The notes under the pieces: generated by a model
Database searches by the model: none
What the model saw: the letters and a program-made list of their open reading frames with translations, nothing else
What the model was told of the DNA's origin: nothing
Program-made: the position numbers and the translations under genes
Assembly (NCBI GenBank): GCA_910577735.1
Contig: CAJTOO010000004.1
Location: 171,726 to 209,240 of the forward strand
Direction of reading: 5' to 3'
From: an uncultured Lachnospiraceae bacterium
GTDB lineage: Bacteria; Bacillota; Clostridia; Lachnospirales; Lachnospiraceae
DNA length: 37,515 nt
Shown: positions 1 through 7,001 of the stretch, piece by piece
Layout: the number at the start of each line of letters is the position of its first letter
How positions within the stretch are numbered: the stretch's first letter is position 1

Positions 1-1
1 A

Positions 2-20
2 GGTCCGCTTAGGGCGAACC
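2..20 (+). other. Imperfect hairpin, likely 3' UTR of the upstream gene
   Basis: Arms at 2-8 and 14-20 pair with one mismatch around a 5-nt loop. The arm sequence (GGTCCGC / GCGAACC) is a near copy of the arms of the hairpins at 65-90 and 1432-1457. The gene upstream, probably gap from the operon order, is outside the window, so this may be its 3' untranslated region. Confidence 0.4.
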
Positions 21-64
21 ACGGCATGGCAGGGACGTAAGCTTTTCTCGAAATTAACGTCTCG

Positions 65-90
65 AGGTTCGCTGGGAGCGGGGCGAACTT
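65..90 (+). other. Hairpin with GGTTCGC arms upstream of pgk
   Basis: The arms AGGTTCGC (65-72) and GCGAACTT (83-90) form 8 pairs including one G-T wobble, with a 10-nt loop. No T-tract follows, so a plain intrinsic terminator is unlikely. The 10-mer CGAGGTTCGC at 63-72 recurs exactly in the pgk-tpiA gap. Confidence 0.45.
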
Positions 91-120
91 TAGTATTTAA
101 GAAAGTAAATAAGTAGTTTT

Positions 121-150
121 GAGAGGCTCGGCCGTTGGGCCGGGCCTCTT
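121..150 (+). terminator. Strong GC-rich hairpin between (gap) and pgk
   Basis: Arms 121-133 and 138-150 pair over 13 positions, including an 11-pair GC-rich core, around a GTTG loop. It lies 18-20 nt before the pgk Shine-Dalgarno. The following bases (GTGTGAATAA) are not T-rich, so it may be a weak terminator, a processing site or an mRNA 5'-end stabiliser separating the upstream message from pgk. Confidence 0.45.
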
Positions 151-181
151 GTGTGAATAATCTAAATAGGAGGACTAAGAC

Positions 182-1405
182 ATGTCATTAAACAAAAAAT
201 CTGTAGATGATCTTAACGTTAAAGGTAAACGCGTGCTTGTAAGATGCGACTTTAACGTGCCTTTGAAGGAAGGAAAAATCACGGACGAGACCCGTATCGT
301 GGCAGCGCTTCCTACCATCAACAAACTGCTTGCGGACGGTGGCAAAGTGATTCTTTGTTCCCATCTTGGTAAGGTAAAGAACGGCCCTAACGAGGGAGAA
401 TCCCTGGCACCTGTGGCAGAGAGACTTTCCGAGAAGCTGGGTAAGCCTGTAAACTTTGTAGCTGATTACAATGTAACCGGTGAAGCAGCAACAAAGGCAG
501 TTGCCGACATGAAAGAGGGCGATGTAGTACTTTTGCAGAATACCCGTTTCCGCGGCAAAGAAGAGACCAAGAATGGTGAAGATTTCAGCAAAGAGCTGGC
601 AGACCTGTGTGACGTTTATGTGTGTGACGCTTTTGGTTCTTCCCATAGGGCACATGCTTCTGTAGCTGGTGTGACAGATGTTGTCCGTGCGAAAGGCGGT
701 GAGTGTGCCGTTGGTTATCTGATGCAGAAAGAGATTGATTTCCTTGGCAACGCAGTAGAGAATCCGGTAAGACCTTTTGTGGCAATCTTAGGCGGCGCGA
801 AAGTAGCTGATAAACTTAATGTTATCAATAATCTGCTTGAGAAGTGTGATACTCTTATCATCGGCGGTGGTATGGCATTTACCTTCCTGAAAGCACAGGG
901 TTATGAAATCGGTAAGTCTTTGGTAGATGAGGAGAAGCTGGACTACTGTAAAGAGATGATGGAGAAAGCTGAGAAACTTGGCAAGAAGCTGTTACTCCCG
1001 GTAGATACCACAATCGCAGCTGATTTCCCGAATCCTATCGATGCACCTATCGATGTGCAGGTAGTGGATGCTGACAAGATTCCTGCTGATATGGAAGGTC
1101 TTGATATTGGTACCAAGACAGCGGAGCTGTACGCAGAAGCTGTGAAATCGGCTAAGACAGTTGTATGGAACGGACCTATGGGTGTATTTGAGAATCCGAC
1201 TCTGGCAAAGGGTACGATTGCCGTTGCTGAGTCTCTGGCTGAGACATCCGCTACAACTATCATTGGCGGTGGTGACAGTGCAGCAGCAGTTAACCAGCTT
1301 GGTTTCGCAGATAAGATGTCCCATATCTCCACAGGCGGCGGCGCTTCCCTTGAGTTCTTAGAGGGTAAGGAACTTCCTGGTGTTGTGGCAGCGGACGACA
1401 AATAG
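182..1405 (+). CDS. pgk: Phosphoglycerate kinase
   Basis: Cytosolic glycolytic kinase that transfers phosphate from 1,3-bisphosphoglycerate to ADP, giving 3-phosphoglycerate and ATP. The 407-residue length is normal for a bacterial monofunctional PGK. Visible family motifs are RCDFNVPL at 21-28 (substrate-binding N-domain), SHLG at 60-63, GGAKVADK at 204-211, WNGPMGVFE at 329-337, and the nucleotide-binding GGGDS at 362-366 and STGGGASLEFLEG near 383-395. The start is set by AGGAGGA at 168-174, 7 nt upstream of the ATG. The usual SHLGRP reads SHLGKV here, with an acidic/Asn-rich stretch after it; this is a conservative variation. tpiA follows after 131 nt on the same strand, so the two probably belong to a gap-pgk-tpi operon whose first gene is just outside the window. 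Confidence 0.98.
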   Translation: MSLNKKSVDDLNVKGKRVLVRCDFNVPLKEGKITDETRIVAALPTINKLLADGGKVILCSHLGKVKNGPNEGESLAPVAERLSEKLGKPVNFVADYNVTGEAATKAVADMKEGDVVLLQNTRFRGKEETKNGEDFSKELADLCDVYVCDAFGSSHRAHASVAGVTDVVRAKGGECAVGYLMQKEIDFLGNAVENPVRPFVAILGGAKVADKLNVINNLLEKCDTLIIGGGMAFTFLKAQGYEIGKSLVDEEKLDYCKEMMEKAEKLGKKLLLPVDTTIAADFPNPIDAPIDVQVVDADKIPADMEGLDIGTKTAELYAEAVKSAKTVVWNGPMGVFENPTLAKGTIAVAESLAETSATTIIGGGDSAAAVNQLGFADKMSHISTGGGASLEFLEGKELPGVVAADDK

Positions 1406-1431
1406 AGCAAATTTCTTCGGAAGCAGCTTTT

Positions 1432-1457
1432 CGAGGTTCGCTTTGGTGCGAACCTCG
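1432..1457 (+). other. Perfect 10-bp hairpin in the pgk-tpiA gap
   Basis: CGAGGTTCGC (1432-1441) pairs perfectly with GCGAACCTCG (1448-1457) around a 6-nt loop. Only a short T run follows (TTT, then GACA), so it is at best a partial terminator. The left arm is identical to 63-72 upstream of pgk, which marks it as part of a small hairpin family in this operon. Confidence 0.55.
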
Positions 1458-1459
1458 GT

Positions 1460-1486
1460 TTGACATAAAATCTATTTATGTAAACT
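1460..1486 (+). promoter_or_regulatory. Weak promoter-like element with inverted repeat before tpiA
   Basis: TTGACA at 1460-1465 is followed 15 nt later by TAAACT (1481-1486), a short spacer for sigma-A. An inverted repeat, ACATAAA (1463-1469) and TTTATGT (1475-1481), lies across it. This could be an internal promoter with an operator. The spacing makes it uncertain. Confidence 0.25.
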
Positions 1487-1536
1487 AAGAAAAATAAGTG
1501 TATGTTAGCGCAGGATTGCGCAGAAATGAGGATATC

Positions 1537-2286
1537 ATGGCAAGAAAGAAAATTGTGGCTGGTAACTGGAAGATGAATATGACGCCCAGTGAGGCAGTTA
1601 AGTTATGTGCAGAGTTAAAAGATCTGGTAAAATCTGATGATGTGGATGTCGTGTACTGTGTACCTGCTGTGGATATTGTACCTGTGGTGGAGGCTGTAAA
1701 GGGTACGAATGTGGAAGTAGGCGCAGAGAATATGTACTTCGAGGAGAAGGGCGCTTACACAGGTGAGATTTCCGCAGCAATGCTGGTGGATGCAGGTGTG
1801 AAATATGTGATTATCGGCCACTCCGAGAGACGTGACTATTTCAAGGAGGACGATGCCCTTTTGAATAAAAAGGTTAAAAAGGCTTTAGAAGCTGGTCTTA
1901 TTCCGATTCTTTGCTGTGGTGAGACGTTAGAGCAGAGAGAACTGGGCGTTACCATGGATTGGATCAGACTGCAGATTAAATCTGACCTTGCAGACATTAC
2001 GGCAGATCAGGTGAAGGGTATGGTAATTGCTTATGAGCCTATCTGGGCGATTGGAACTGGTAAGACGGCTACCACAGAGCAGGCAGAAGAGGTATGTAAG
2101 GGTATCCGTGACTGCATTGCAGAAATGTACGATGATGCTACTGCAGAGGCAGTTCGCATTCAGTATGGCGGATCCGTCAATGCAGGCAATGCAGCAGAGC
2201 TTTTTGCACAGCCCGATATCGACGGTGGTCTTGTAGGCGGCGCTTCTCTGAAAGCTGATTTTGGGAAGATTGTAAATTATAAATAG
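1537..2286 (+). CDS. tpiA: Triosephosphate isomerase
   Basis: Cytosolic TIM-barrel enzyme that interconverts dihydroxyacetone phosphate and glyceraldehyde 3-phosphate. From the ATG at 1537 the protein is 249 residues, the usual length. An in-frame start at 1498 would add 13 residues that are not family-like. Catalytic residues are visible: Asn10 and Lys12 in GNWKMN, the electrophile His95 in IIGHSERR, and the base Glu167 in AYEPIWAIGTGKTA, followed by loop 6. The phosphate-binding YGGSVN (210-215) and GGLVGGASL (230-238) are also present. The Shine-Dalgarno is weak (GAGG at 1528-1532). Clostridia often have gpmI next in this operon; here a chemoreceptor follows instead. Confidence 0.97.
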   Translation: MARKKIVAGNWKMNMTPSEAVKLCAELKDLVKSDDVDVVYCVPAVDIVPVVEAVKGTNVEVGAENMYFEEKGAYTGEISAAMLVDAGVKYVIIGHSERRDYFKEDDALLNKKVKKALEAGLIPILCCGETLEQRELGVTMDWIRLQIKSDLADITADQVKGMVIAYEPIWAIGTGKTATTEQAEEVCKGIRDCIAEMYDDATAEAVRIQYGGSVNAGNAAELFAQPDIDGGLVGGASLKADFGKIVNYK

Positions 2287-2299
2287 AAACGACTGATAA
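2273..2299 (+). promoter_or_regulatory. Sigma-D/FliA-like promoter candidate for the chemoreceptor
   Basis: TAAA at 2273-2276, then 15 nt, then ACTGATAA at 2292-2299. This matches the motility-sigma pattern TAAA-N15-GCCGATAA at 4/4 and 6/8 positions. It overlaps the end of tpiA and would place the transcript start about 100 nt before the chemoreceptor gene. A TATAAT also sits at 2306-2311 but has no convincing -35. Confidence 0.3.
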
Positions 2300-2323
2300 A
2301 TTTGATATAATATTTATGTGACA

Positions 2324-2364
2324 AAAGGGATATCAAAGGGAATACATCCCTTTGATATCCCTTT
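2324..2364 (+). terminator. Perfect 18-bp inverted repeat after tpiA
   Basis: Arms 2324-2341 and 2347-2364 are perfectly complementary over 18 bp with a 5-nt loop. It lies between tpiA and the chemoreceptor gene. No T-run follows the right arm (CAGTGTCTTT), so it is unusual for a Rho-independent terminator. It may end the glycolytic transcript, act as an RNA processing or stability element, or serve as a DNA operator. Confidence 0.45.
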
Positions 2365-2409
2365 CAGTGTCTTTGTGTAGATACTATTGACAAGCAGGGG
2401 GAAAAGGAA

Positions 2410-4383
2410 ATGAAGAGTATTCGGACTAAGATTACCGTATGTCTCATCTTAACGATTCTGATAGGACTTGTTGCATCTGGAGTTTCCAGCATTATACCAA
2501 ATTATAACAGCACCATGTCTACAGTGAAACAGATGATGAGTCAAACAGCAGTTCTGGCTGCGGGCCGCGTGGAACAGGAATTGATGGCATATAAGAATGT
2601 TGTCATGGATGCTGGTCATATTCCACAGTTAGCGGATCCGGATGTGCCTTTGGAAGAAAAGCAGTCTATTATTAATGAACGGGCCTCTATGCATAATTTT
2701 CAGCGAGGCAATGTGATAGGCATGGACGGCATCAGTATTTTTGATGGGAAGGATTATTCTGACAGGGAATATGTACAGCAGGCTATGCAGGGAAATGTTT
2801 ATGTTTCGGAGCCGCTGATCAGTAAGATTACCGGGGAATTGTCCATCATGGTTGCAGCGCCTCTCTATGGGGATGAAACTTATGGTTCCAGCATTGTTGG
2901 CGTGGTATATTTTGTTCCCAAAGAGACCTTCCTAAATGATATTGTATCTGCGATTGAGGTTGGAGAAAACAGCAGAGCTTATATGATCAATAAATCCGGC
3001 GATACGATTGCGGACATTACCCTTGAGACAATCACGGTTCAGAATATAGAAGCTGAGGCGCAGAGTGATCCGGCGCTTATGGAACTGGCAGAGATTCATG
3101 CGCAGATGCGTCAGGGACAGAATGGCTTTGGAGAATATACGAGCGGGGAAGATAAAATGTTTGCTGCCTATGCGCCGGTAAAGGATACAGATGGCTGGAG
3201 CATTGCAGTTACAGCACCGCAGTTAAATTATCTGGCAGCCACACGGGATGCCATGGTGATCAACTTAGTGGTGATTGCTATTTCTATCTTTATATCAATC
3301 ATAGTGGCTCTGGTGCTGGCGGTCAATATCAGCACGCCTATGAAAGCCTGTGTCAACCGTATGAAACTGCTTGTGGAAGGGGATTTGGATACACCGATGC
3401 CCCAAATTACCAGCAGAGATGAAACCGGTATACTTGCCAGGTCCACAGCATCTCTTGTGGACGGACTTCGCATTGTCATCAGCGACATTGATTATCTGTT
3501 AAAGGAGATGGCCAATCAGAATCTGGATGTCCACACCGAACATGAAGAAGTATATGTGGGAAGCTTCAAGAATATCCTGCTTTCTATGCGCCATGTGAAA
3601 GAGGAATTGGGCAGTGCCATAAGGCAGGTCAATCATTCGGCACAGGAAGTAGCTATGGCCAGCGACCATTTGTCTGCAAGTGCGCAGACACTTAGCCAGG
3701 GGACGACACAGCAGGCAAGTTCTGTGCAGGAGCTGGCAGCCAGGGTCAGTGAGATTTCCGAACAGGCTAAAAGCACCGCAACCGGTGCACTGGAAGTCCG
3801 CAGTAAGACACACGAGGCCGGTAAGGAAGTTTCTTTGTGTAATCAGAAGATGCAGAATTTGGTGGAAGCCATGGATAAGATTCGGACCAGTTCCGATGAG
3901 ATTGAAAAGATTTTGAAGACAATAGATGATATTGCTTTCCAGACTAATATACTGGCATTGAATGCAGCCGTAGAGGCAGCCAGGGCCGGCAGTGCAGGAA
4001 AAGGGTTTGCAGTTGTGGCGGAAGAAGTTCGTAATCTGGCGGGGAAATCTGCACAGGCTGCGCAGAATACTTCCATGCTTATTGCAAATTCCACGGAAGC
4101 AGTACATATGGGTACGACGGTTGCGCAGAATACAGCAGATATCCTGTTTGATGTTGTAAAGAGTATCCAGTCGGTGGTTGATTCCATTGACAGTATAGCG
4201 GCAGTATCCAATGAACAGTCCGATGCAGTGGGGCAGGTATCCGAGGGGATCAACCAGATTGCAGTTGTGGTACAGAGTAACAGTGCCACGGCAGAGCAAG
4301 GTGCCGCAGCCAGCGAAGAACTTTCAGCAGAGGCAGCGTGTCTGAAGGAACTGGTGGATCAGTTTACACTTGCAGCAGAGTAA
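2410..4383 (+). CDS. Methyl-accepting chemotaxis protein with a dCache-type sensor
   Basis: Transmembrane chemoreceptor that passes ligand binding to CheA/CheW. It has 657 residues. Membrane segment 1 is at about 8-27 and segment 2 at about 282-305, and the extracellular sensor between them has the dCache look: DYSDREYVQQAMQG, then a TGELSIMVAAPLYG stretch near 141-154. A HAMP linker follows at about 305-360. The cytoplasmic coiled-coil signalling domain ends in the highly conserved hairpin tip, IDDIAFQTNILALNAAVEAA from 505, followed by GKGFAVVAEEVRNLAGKSA to 548. No C-terminal CheR-tethering pentapeptide is seen. The start follows a purine-rich ribosome site (GGGGGAAAAGGAA). The esterase gene starts only 12 nt after the stop, so co-transcription is likely and the ligand could be a plant-sugar breakdown product; that link is inference. 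Confidence 0.95.
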   Translation: MKSIRTKITVCLILTILIGLVASGVSSIIPNYNSTMSTVKQMMSQTAVLAAGRVEQELMAYKNVVMDAGHIPQLADPDVPLEEKQSIINERASMHNFQRGNVIGMDGISIFDGKDYSDREYVQQAMQGNVYVSEPLISKITGELSIMVAAPLYGDETYGSSIVGVVYFVPKETFLNDIVSAIEVGENSRAYMINKSGDTIADITLETITVQNIEAEAQSDPALMELAEIHAQMRQGQNGFGEYTSGEDKMFAAYAPVKDTDGWSIAVTAPQLNYLAATRDAMVINLVVIAISIFISIIVALVLAVNISTPMKACVNRMKLLVEGDLDTPMPQITSRDETGILARSTASLVDGLRIVISDIDYLLKEMANQNLDVHTEHEEVYVGSFKNILLSMRHVKEELGSAIRQVNHSAQEVAMASDHLSASAQTLSQGTTQQASSVQELAARVSEISEQAKSTATGALEVRSKTHEAGKEVSLCNQKMQNLVEAMDKIRTSSDEIEKILKTIDDIAFQTNILALNAAVEAARAGSAGKGFAVVAEEVRNLAGKSAQAAQNTSMLIANSTEAVHMGTTVAQNTADILFDVVKSIQSVVDSIDSIAAVSNEQSDAVGQVSEGINQIAVVVQSNSATAEQGAAASEELSAEAACLKELVDQFTLAAE

Positions 4384-4395
4384 AGAAGGCAGTCT

Positions 4396-6348
4396 ATGGG
4401 AAAATTAAAATTACCGAGACTTATAAGCGATGGTATGGTGTTGCAGCAGAAAAAGGGCGTGCGTATCTGGGGTGAGGATGAGCCGGGAAGAAAGGTTACG
4501 GTTTCTTTTCTTGACGGGGAATATAATAGTGCAGTCAATGCGGATGGAGAATGGGAAATCTTTATCCAGCCAGCGGATGCCGGCAGTGCTCATCAAATGC
4601 GGATTTGGGATGATGCGGGGGAAGAACGGATCATTGCCGATGTTGCAGTGGGAGACGTCTTCATCTGTTCCGGACAGTCTAATATGGAACTTCCCGTCAA
4701 CAGGGTCATGGATCGTTATCCGGAGGAAATAAAACTGTGTGATAATCCCCTCATCCGTACCTTTAAGATTATAGAGAATGCGGAATTTCATGGTCCCCTG
4801 AAAGATCATAAGAGTGGGGAGTGGACGGCAGTGTCAAAGGACACTTTCCCGGAATTTTCTGCCACGGCCTATTTCTTTGCCAAGCATATGTACCGGATGA
4901 CAGGTATACCCATTGGGCTGATCAATGCATGTCTGGGGGGCTCCAGAATTGAGTCCTGGATGGGCAGGGATATGCTTGTTGGCTATGAGGATCTTCTGAC
5001 GCTGGCAGACCGCTACAGCGATGATGCATTTGTACAGGAAAGGCTTGCCCATAATCTGCGGTTGGCAGAGCAGTGGCATAGTCGTCTGGACGCTATGGAT
5101 TCAGGACGGCAGGGCAACTGGTCTCAGGGCGCCTTTGGTTTTGCCGAATGGAAAGAAATCGAGATTCCGTTCTTTTTCCGGGACACGCCGTTAAAGGATT
5201 TTATCGGCAGCGTGTGGTTTTATCGGGAGTTTACGGTGAGCGGACAGATGGCGGGCCGGGAAGCGAAGCTGTGGCTTGGCACCATCGTTGACAGTGATAC
5301 GGTATATGTGAATGGTGTACAGGTAGGGCACACGGATTACCAATACCCGCCCAGGAAATATACCGTGCCGGAAGGTCTTTTAAAAGAGGGCAGAAACACT
5401 ATCGTGATACATGTCAAGGTGGAGATCGGTCAGGGAAGATTTACGGATGAAAAGGCATATGTACTTTTTACAGAAAAGGAGAGAGTAGAGCTGGCGGGCA
5501 TATGGAAGTACCGGATCGGGGCGGCGTGCGATATCATAGAAGCAACGGATTTCGTGAGTTGGAAACCTACAGGGCTTTACCAGGGCATGATGGCGCCCTG
5601 TCATAAATATATGTGTGCCGGAATCCTCTGGTATCAGGGGGAATCAAATACCCATGAATCAGCGGGGGATTACTTTGACCTGATGGAGCGGATGATTACG
5701 GGATATCGGGCTAAGTGGGGAGAGGAACTGCCGTTTATCTATGTGCAGCTTCCCAATTTCCGGGTGGAGCGCTATGGTGCGGACCGGGATGATGTTGTCA
5801 GTGATTGGCCCTGTGTGAGGGAAGAACAGAGAAAGGCGCTTAAGATTTCCCGTACCGGTATGGTGACAGCCATAGATCTGGGGGAAGATAATGATCTGCA
5901 TCCTTTGCATAAAGAAGGCATAGGGTTCCGGCTTGCCATGCAGGCTATGAAACTGCTGTATGGGAAGGAATCGGAGTGCGAGGGGCCGCAGATAGAGGAT
6001 GCTTTAGCAGAGAAAACAGAAGGATCTACATGGAAAGTAACGCTTACTTTCCGGCATGCTACGGGCATGTATGCAGATTCCGAAGCCAATCCGGAGGGGA
6101 TTACACCAGATAAAAGAGAGAAAATGTCTGAGATCAGGGATTTTGAGCTGACAGATGAAAAGGGAATGGTTCATACAGCTTCTGCCCGGATCCTGGGAAA
6201 CAGGGTTCTGCTTACCTGTGAGGATAAGATGAGGGCAGTAAGGGAAGTCAGATATTGCTACCACAATTCCAACAGGGGGGCCCTTCTCTATAACCAGGAA
6301 GGATTTCCCATGACACCTTTTCTTGTGAAAATAGATGACAGGCCATAA
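4396..6348 (+). CDS. SGNH-type carbohydrate acetylesterase (sialate O-acetylesterase-like, SASA/DUF303)
   Basis: Predicted esterase that removes O-acetyl groups from glycans. Given its neighbours, acetylated xylo-oligosaccharides are more likely than sialic acid. The protein has 650 residues. It carries the family nucleophile motif GQSNM with Ser95, the oxyanion-type block GGSRIESWM near 181, WYQGESN at 412-418, and a late DLHP motif with Asp500 and His502 that completes the triad. A beta-sandwich region resembling the galactose-binding jelly roll of GH2 enzymes (about residues 240-360, with FYREF and DTVYVNG) is inserted between the catalytic halves, as in known SASA-family esterases. No signal peptide is visible, so it probably acts in the cytosol on imported oligosaccharides. 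The ribosome site (AAGAAGG) is weak and the gene closely follows the chemoreceptor. Confidence 0.88.
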   Translation: MGKLKLPRLISDGMVLQQKKGVRIWGEDEPGRKVTVSFLDGEYNSAVNADGEWEIFIQPADAGSAHQMRIWDDAGEERIIADVAVGDVFICSGQSNMELPVNRVMDRYPEEIKLCDNPLIRTFKIIENAEFHGPLKDHKSGEWTAVSKDTFPEFSATAYFFAKHMYRMTGIPIGLINACLGGSRIESWMGRDMLVGYEDLLTLADRYSDDAFVQERLAHNLRLAEQWHSRLDAMDSGRQGNWSQGAFGFAEWKEIEIPFFFRDTPLKDFIGSVWFYREFTVSGQMAGREAKLWLGTIVDSDTVYVNGVQVGHTDYQYPPRKYTVPEGLLKEGRNTIVIHVKVEIGQGRFTDEKAYVLFTEKERVELAGIWKYRIGAACDIIEATDFVSWKPTGLYQGMMAPCHKYMCAGILWYQGESNTHESAGDYFDLMERMITGYRAKWGEELPFIYVQLPNFRVERYGADRDDVVSDWPCVREEQRKALKISRTGMVTAIDLGEDNDLHPLHKEGIGFRLAMQAMKLLYGKESECEGPQIEDALAEKTEGSTWKVTLTFRHATGMYADSEANPEGITPDKREKMSEIRDFELTDEKGMVHTASARILGNRVLLTCEDKMRAVREVRYCYHNSNRGALLYNQEGFPMTPFLVKIDDRP

Positions 6349-6366
6349 CAGGCCTGTCATTTACTT
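6335..6366 (+). terminator. Hairpin overlapping the esterase stop codon
   Basis: ATGACAGGCC (6335-6344) and GGCCTGTCAT (6351-6360) pair perfectly around ATAACA. TTACTTT follows. It probably ends the chemoreceptor-esterase transcript. Confidence 0.6.
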
Positions 6367-6398
6367 TAGTATGACGGGGCATATGGTAACATGCATGT

Positions 6399-6608
6399 TC
6401 AATTCTTGGGACGGTTCAGGGCCTTGTATTCTGAGGGAGTACAGTGGTTGGTAATATATTTGCAGACAACCATAAACTTTTCGATATATTCATGCTGTTT
6501 GCTGGAGGTGATACCAGGGAATTTATGATAGAGTTTTATGCTGGAGAAAAGATCATAGTCCACTGTTTCGCGGATACCGTTTAAAATCTTGATCATGTCT
6601 GTACCCAT
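6399..6608 (-). CDS. Small hypothetical protein, doubtful
   Basis: Minus-strand ORF of 69 codons in an otherwise empty stretch; an internal Met allows a 65-residue product starting at 6596. The composition looks protein-like: mixed helix-forming, with Tyr, Lys, His and Cys well spread, for example EYIEKFMVVCKYITNHC. No family is recognised. The ribosome site is poor, with AAAGG directly before the first ATG and about 13 nt before the second. It could be a real small gene, the tail of a degraded one, or chance. It lies convergent to the esterase gene across the hairpin at 6335-6360. Confidence 0.35.
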   Translation of the reverse strand: MGTDMIKILNGIRETVDYDLFSSIKLYHKFPGITSSKQHEYIEKFMVVCKYITNHCTPSEYKALNRPKN

Positions 6609-7001
6609 GCCTTTCGCTCAATCTGAATTCTGGAGTTCCTTTTCGTATGACCAATTATCAAAGAGTCGATGCCATGACGGCAACGAATTTACTTATTAGT
6701 ATATTGTTAGCATAGGCTGACTGATATTTCTAATCAAATATTGCTAGCCCTTGTTCAATAAATGCCAAAATATTATAAGTTTTTATACAAAGAATCACAA
6801 AAATGGAATCAAAAATAAAGATTATAAATAACAAATCACTGTTATTTGTATATATTTGTTCGCAATATTTGGTAGTGGAAGAGCAAGATATAATGAGATA
6901 ATTATACAGGGCGGATGTATACTGTTTTTAAGTCGGGGAACAGACAGAGGAATGACATTGTTTGAAAAGGTCAATTTAACGGAACGGGGAAAGGGAGAAA
7001 G
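6609..7001. other. AT-rich gene-free stretch upstream of the GH3 gene
   Basis: About 390 nt with no supportable coding region. It holds a TATAAT at 6889-6894, a possible -10 for the GH3 gene, without a good -35 (TATTTG-like). A dense AT-rich part runs from about 6690 to 6860. Nothing else was recognised; it probably contains the control region of the GH3-GH67 pair. Confidence 0.4.

Noticed and set aside
2306..2311. TATAAT after tpiA as a sigma-A promoter for the chemoreceptor
   Set aside because: No acceptable -35 at 16-18 nt upstream; kept only as a note beside the motility-sigma candidate.
3499..4299. Minus-strand ORF (266 codons) inside the chemoreceptor gene
   Set aside because: It mirrors the conserved coiled-coil signalling region; no start signal or domain.
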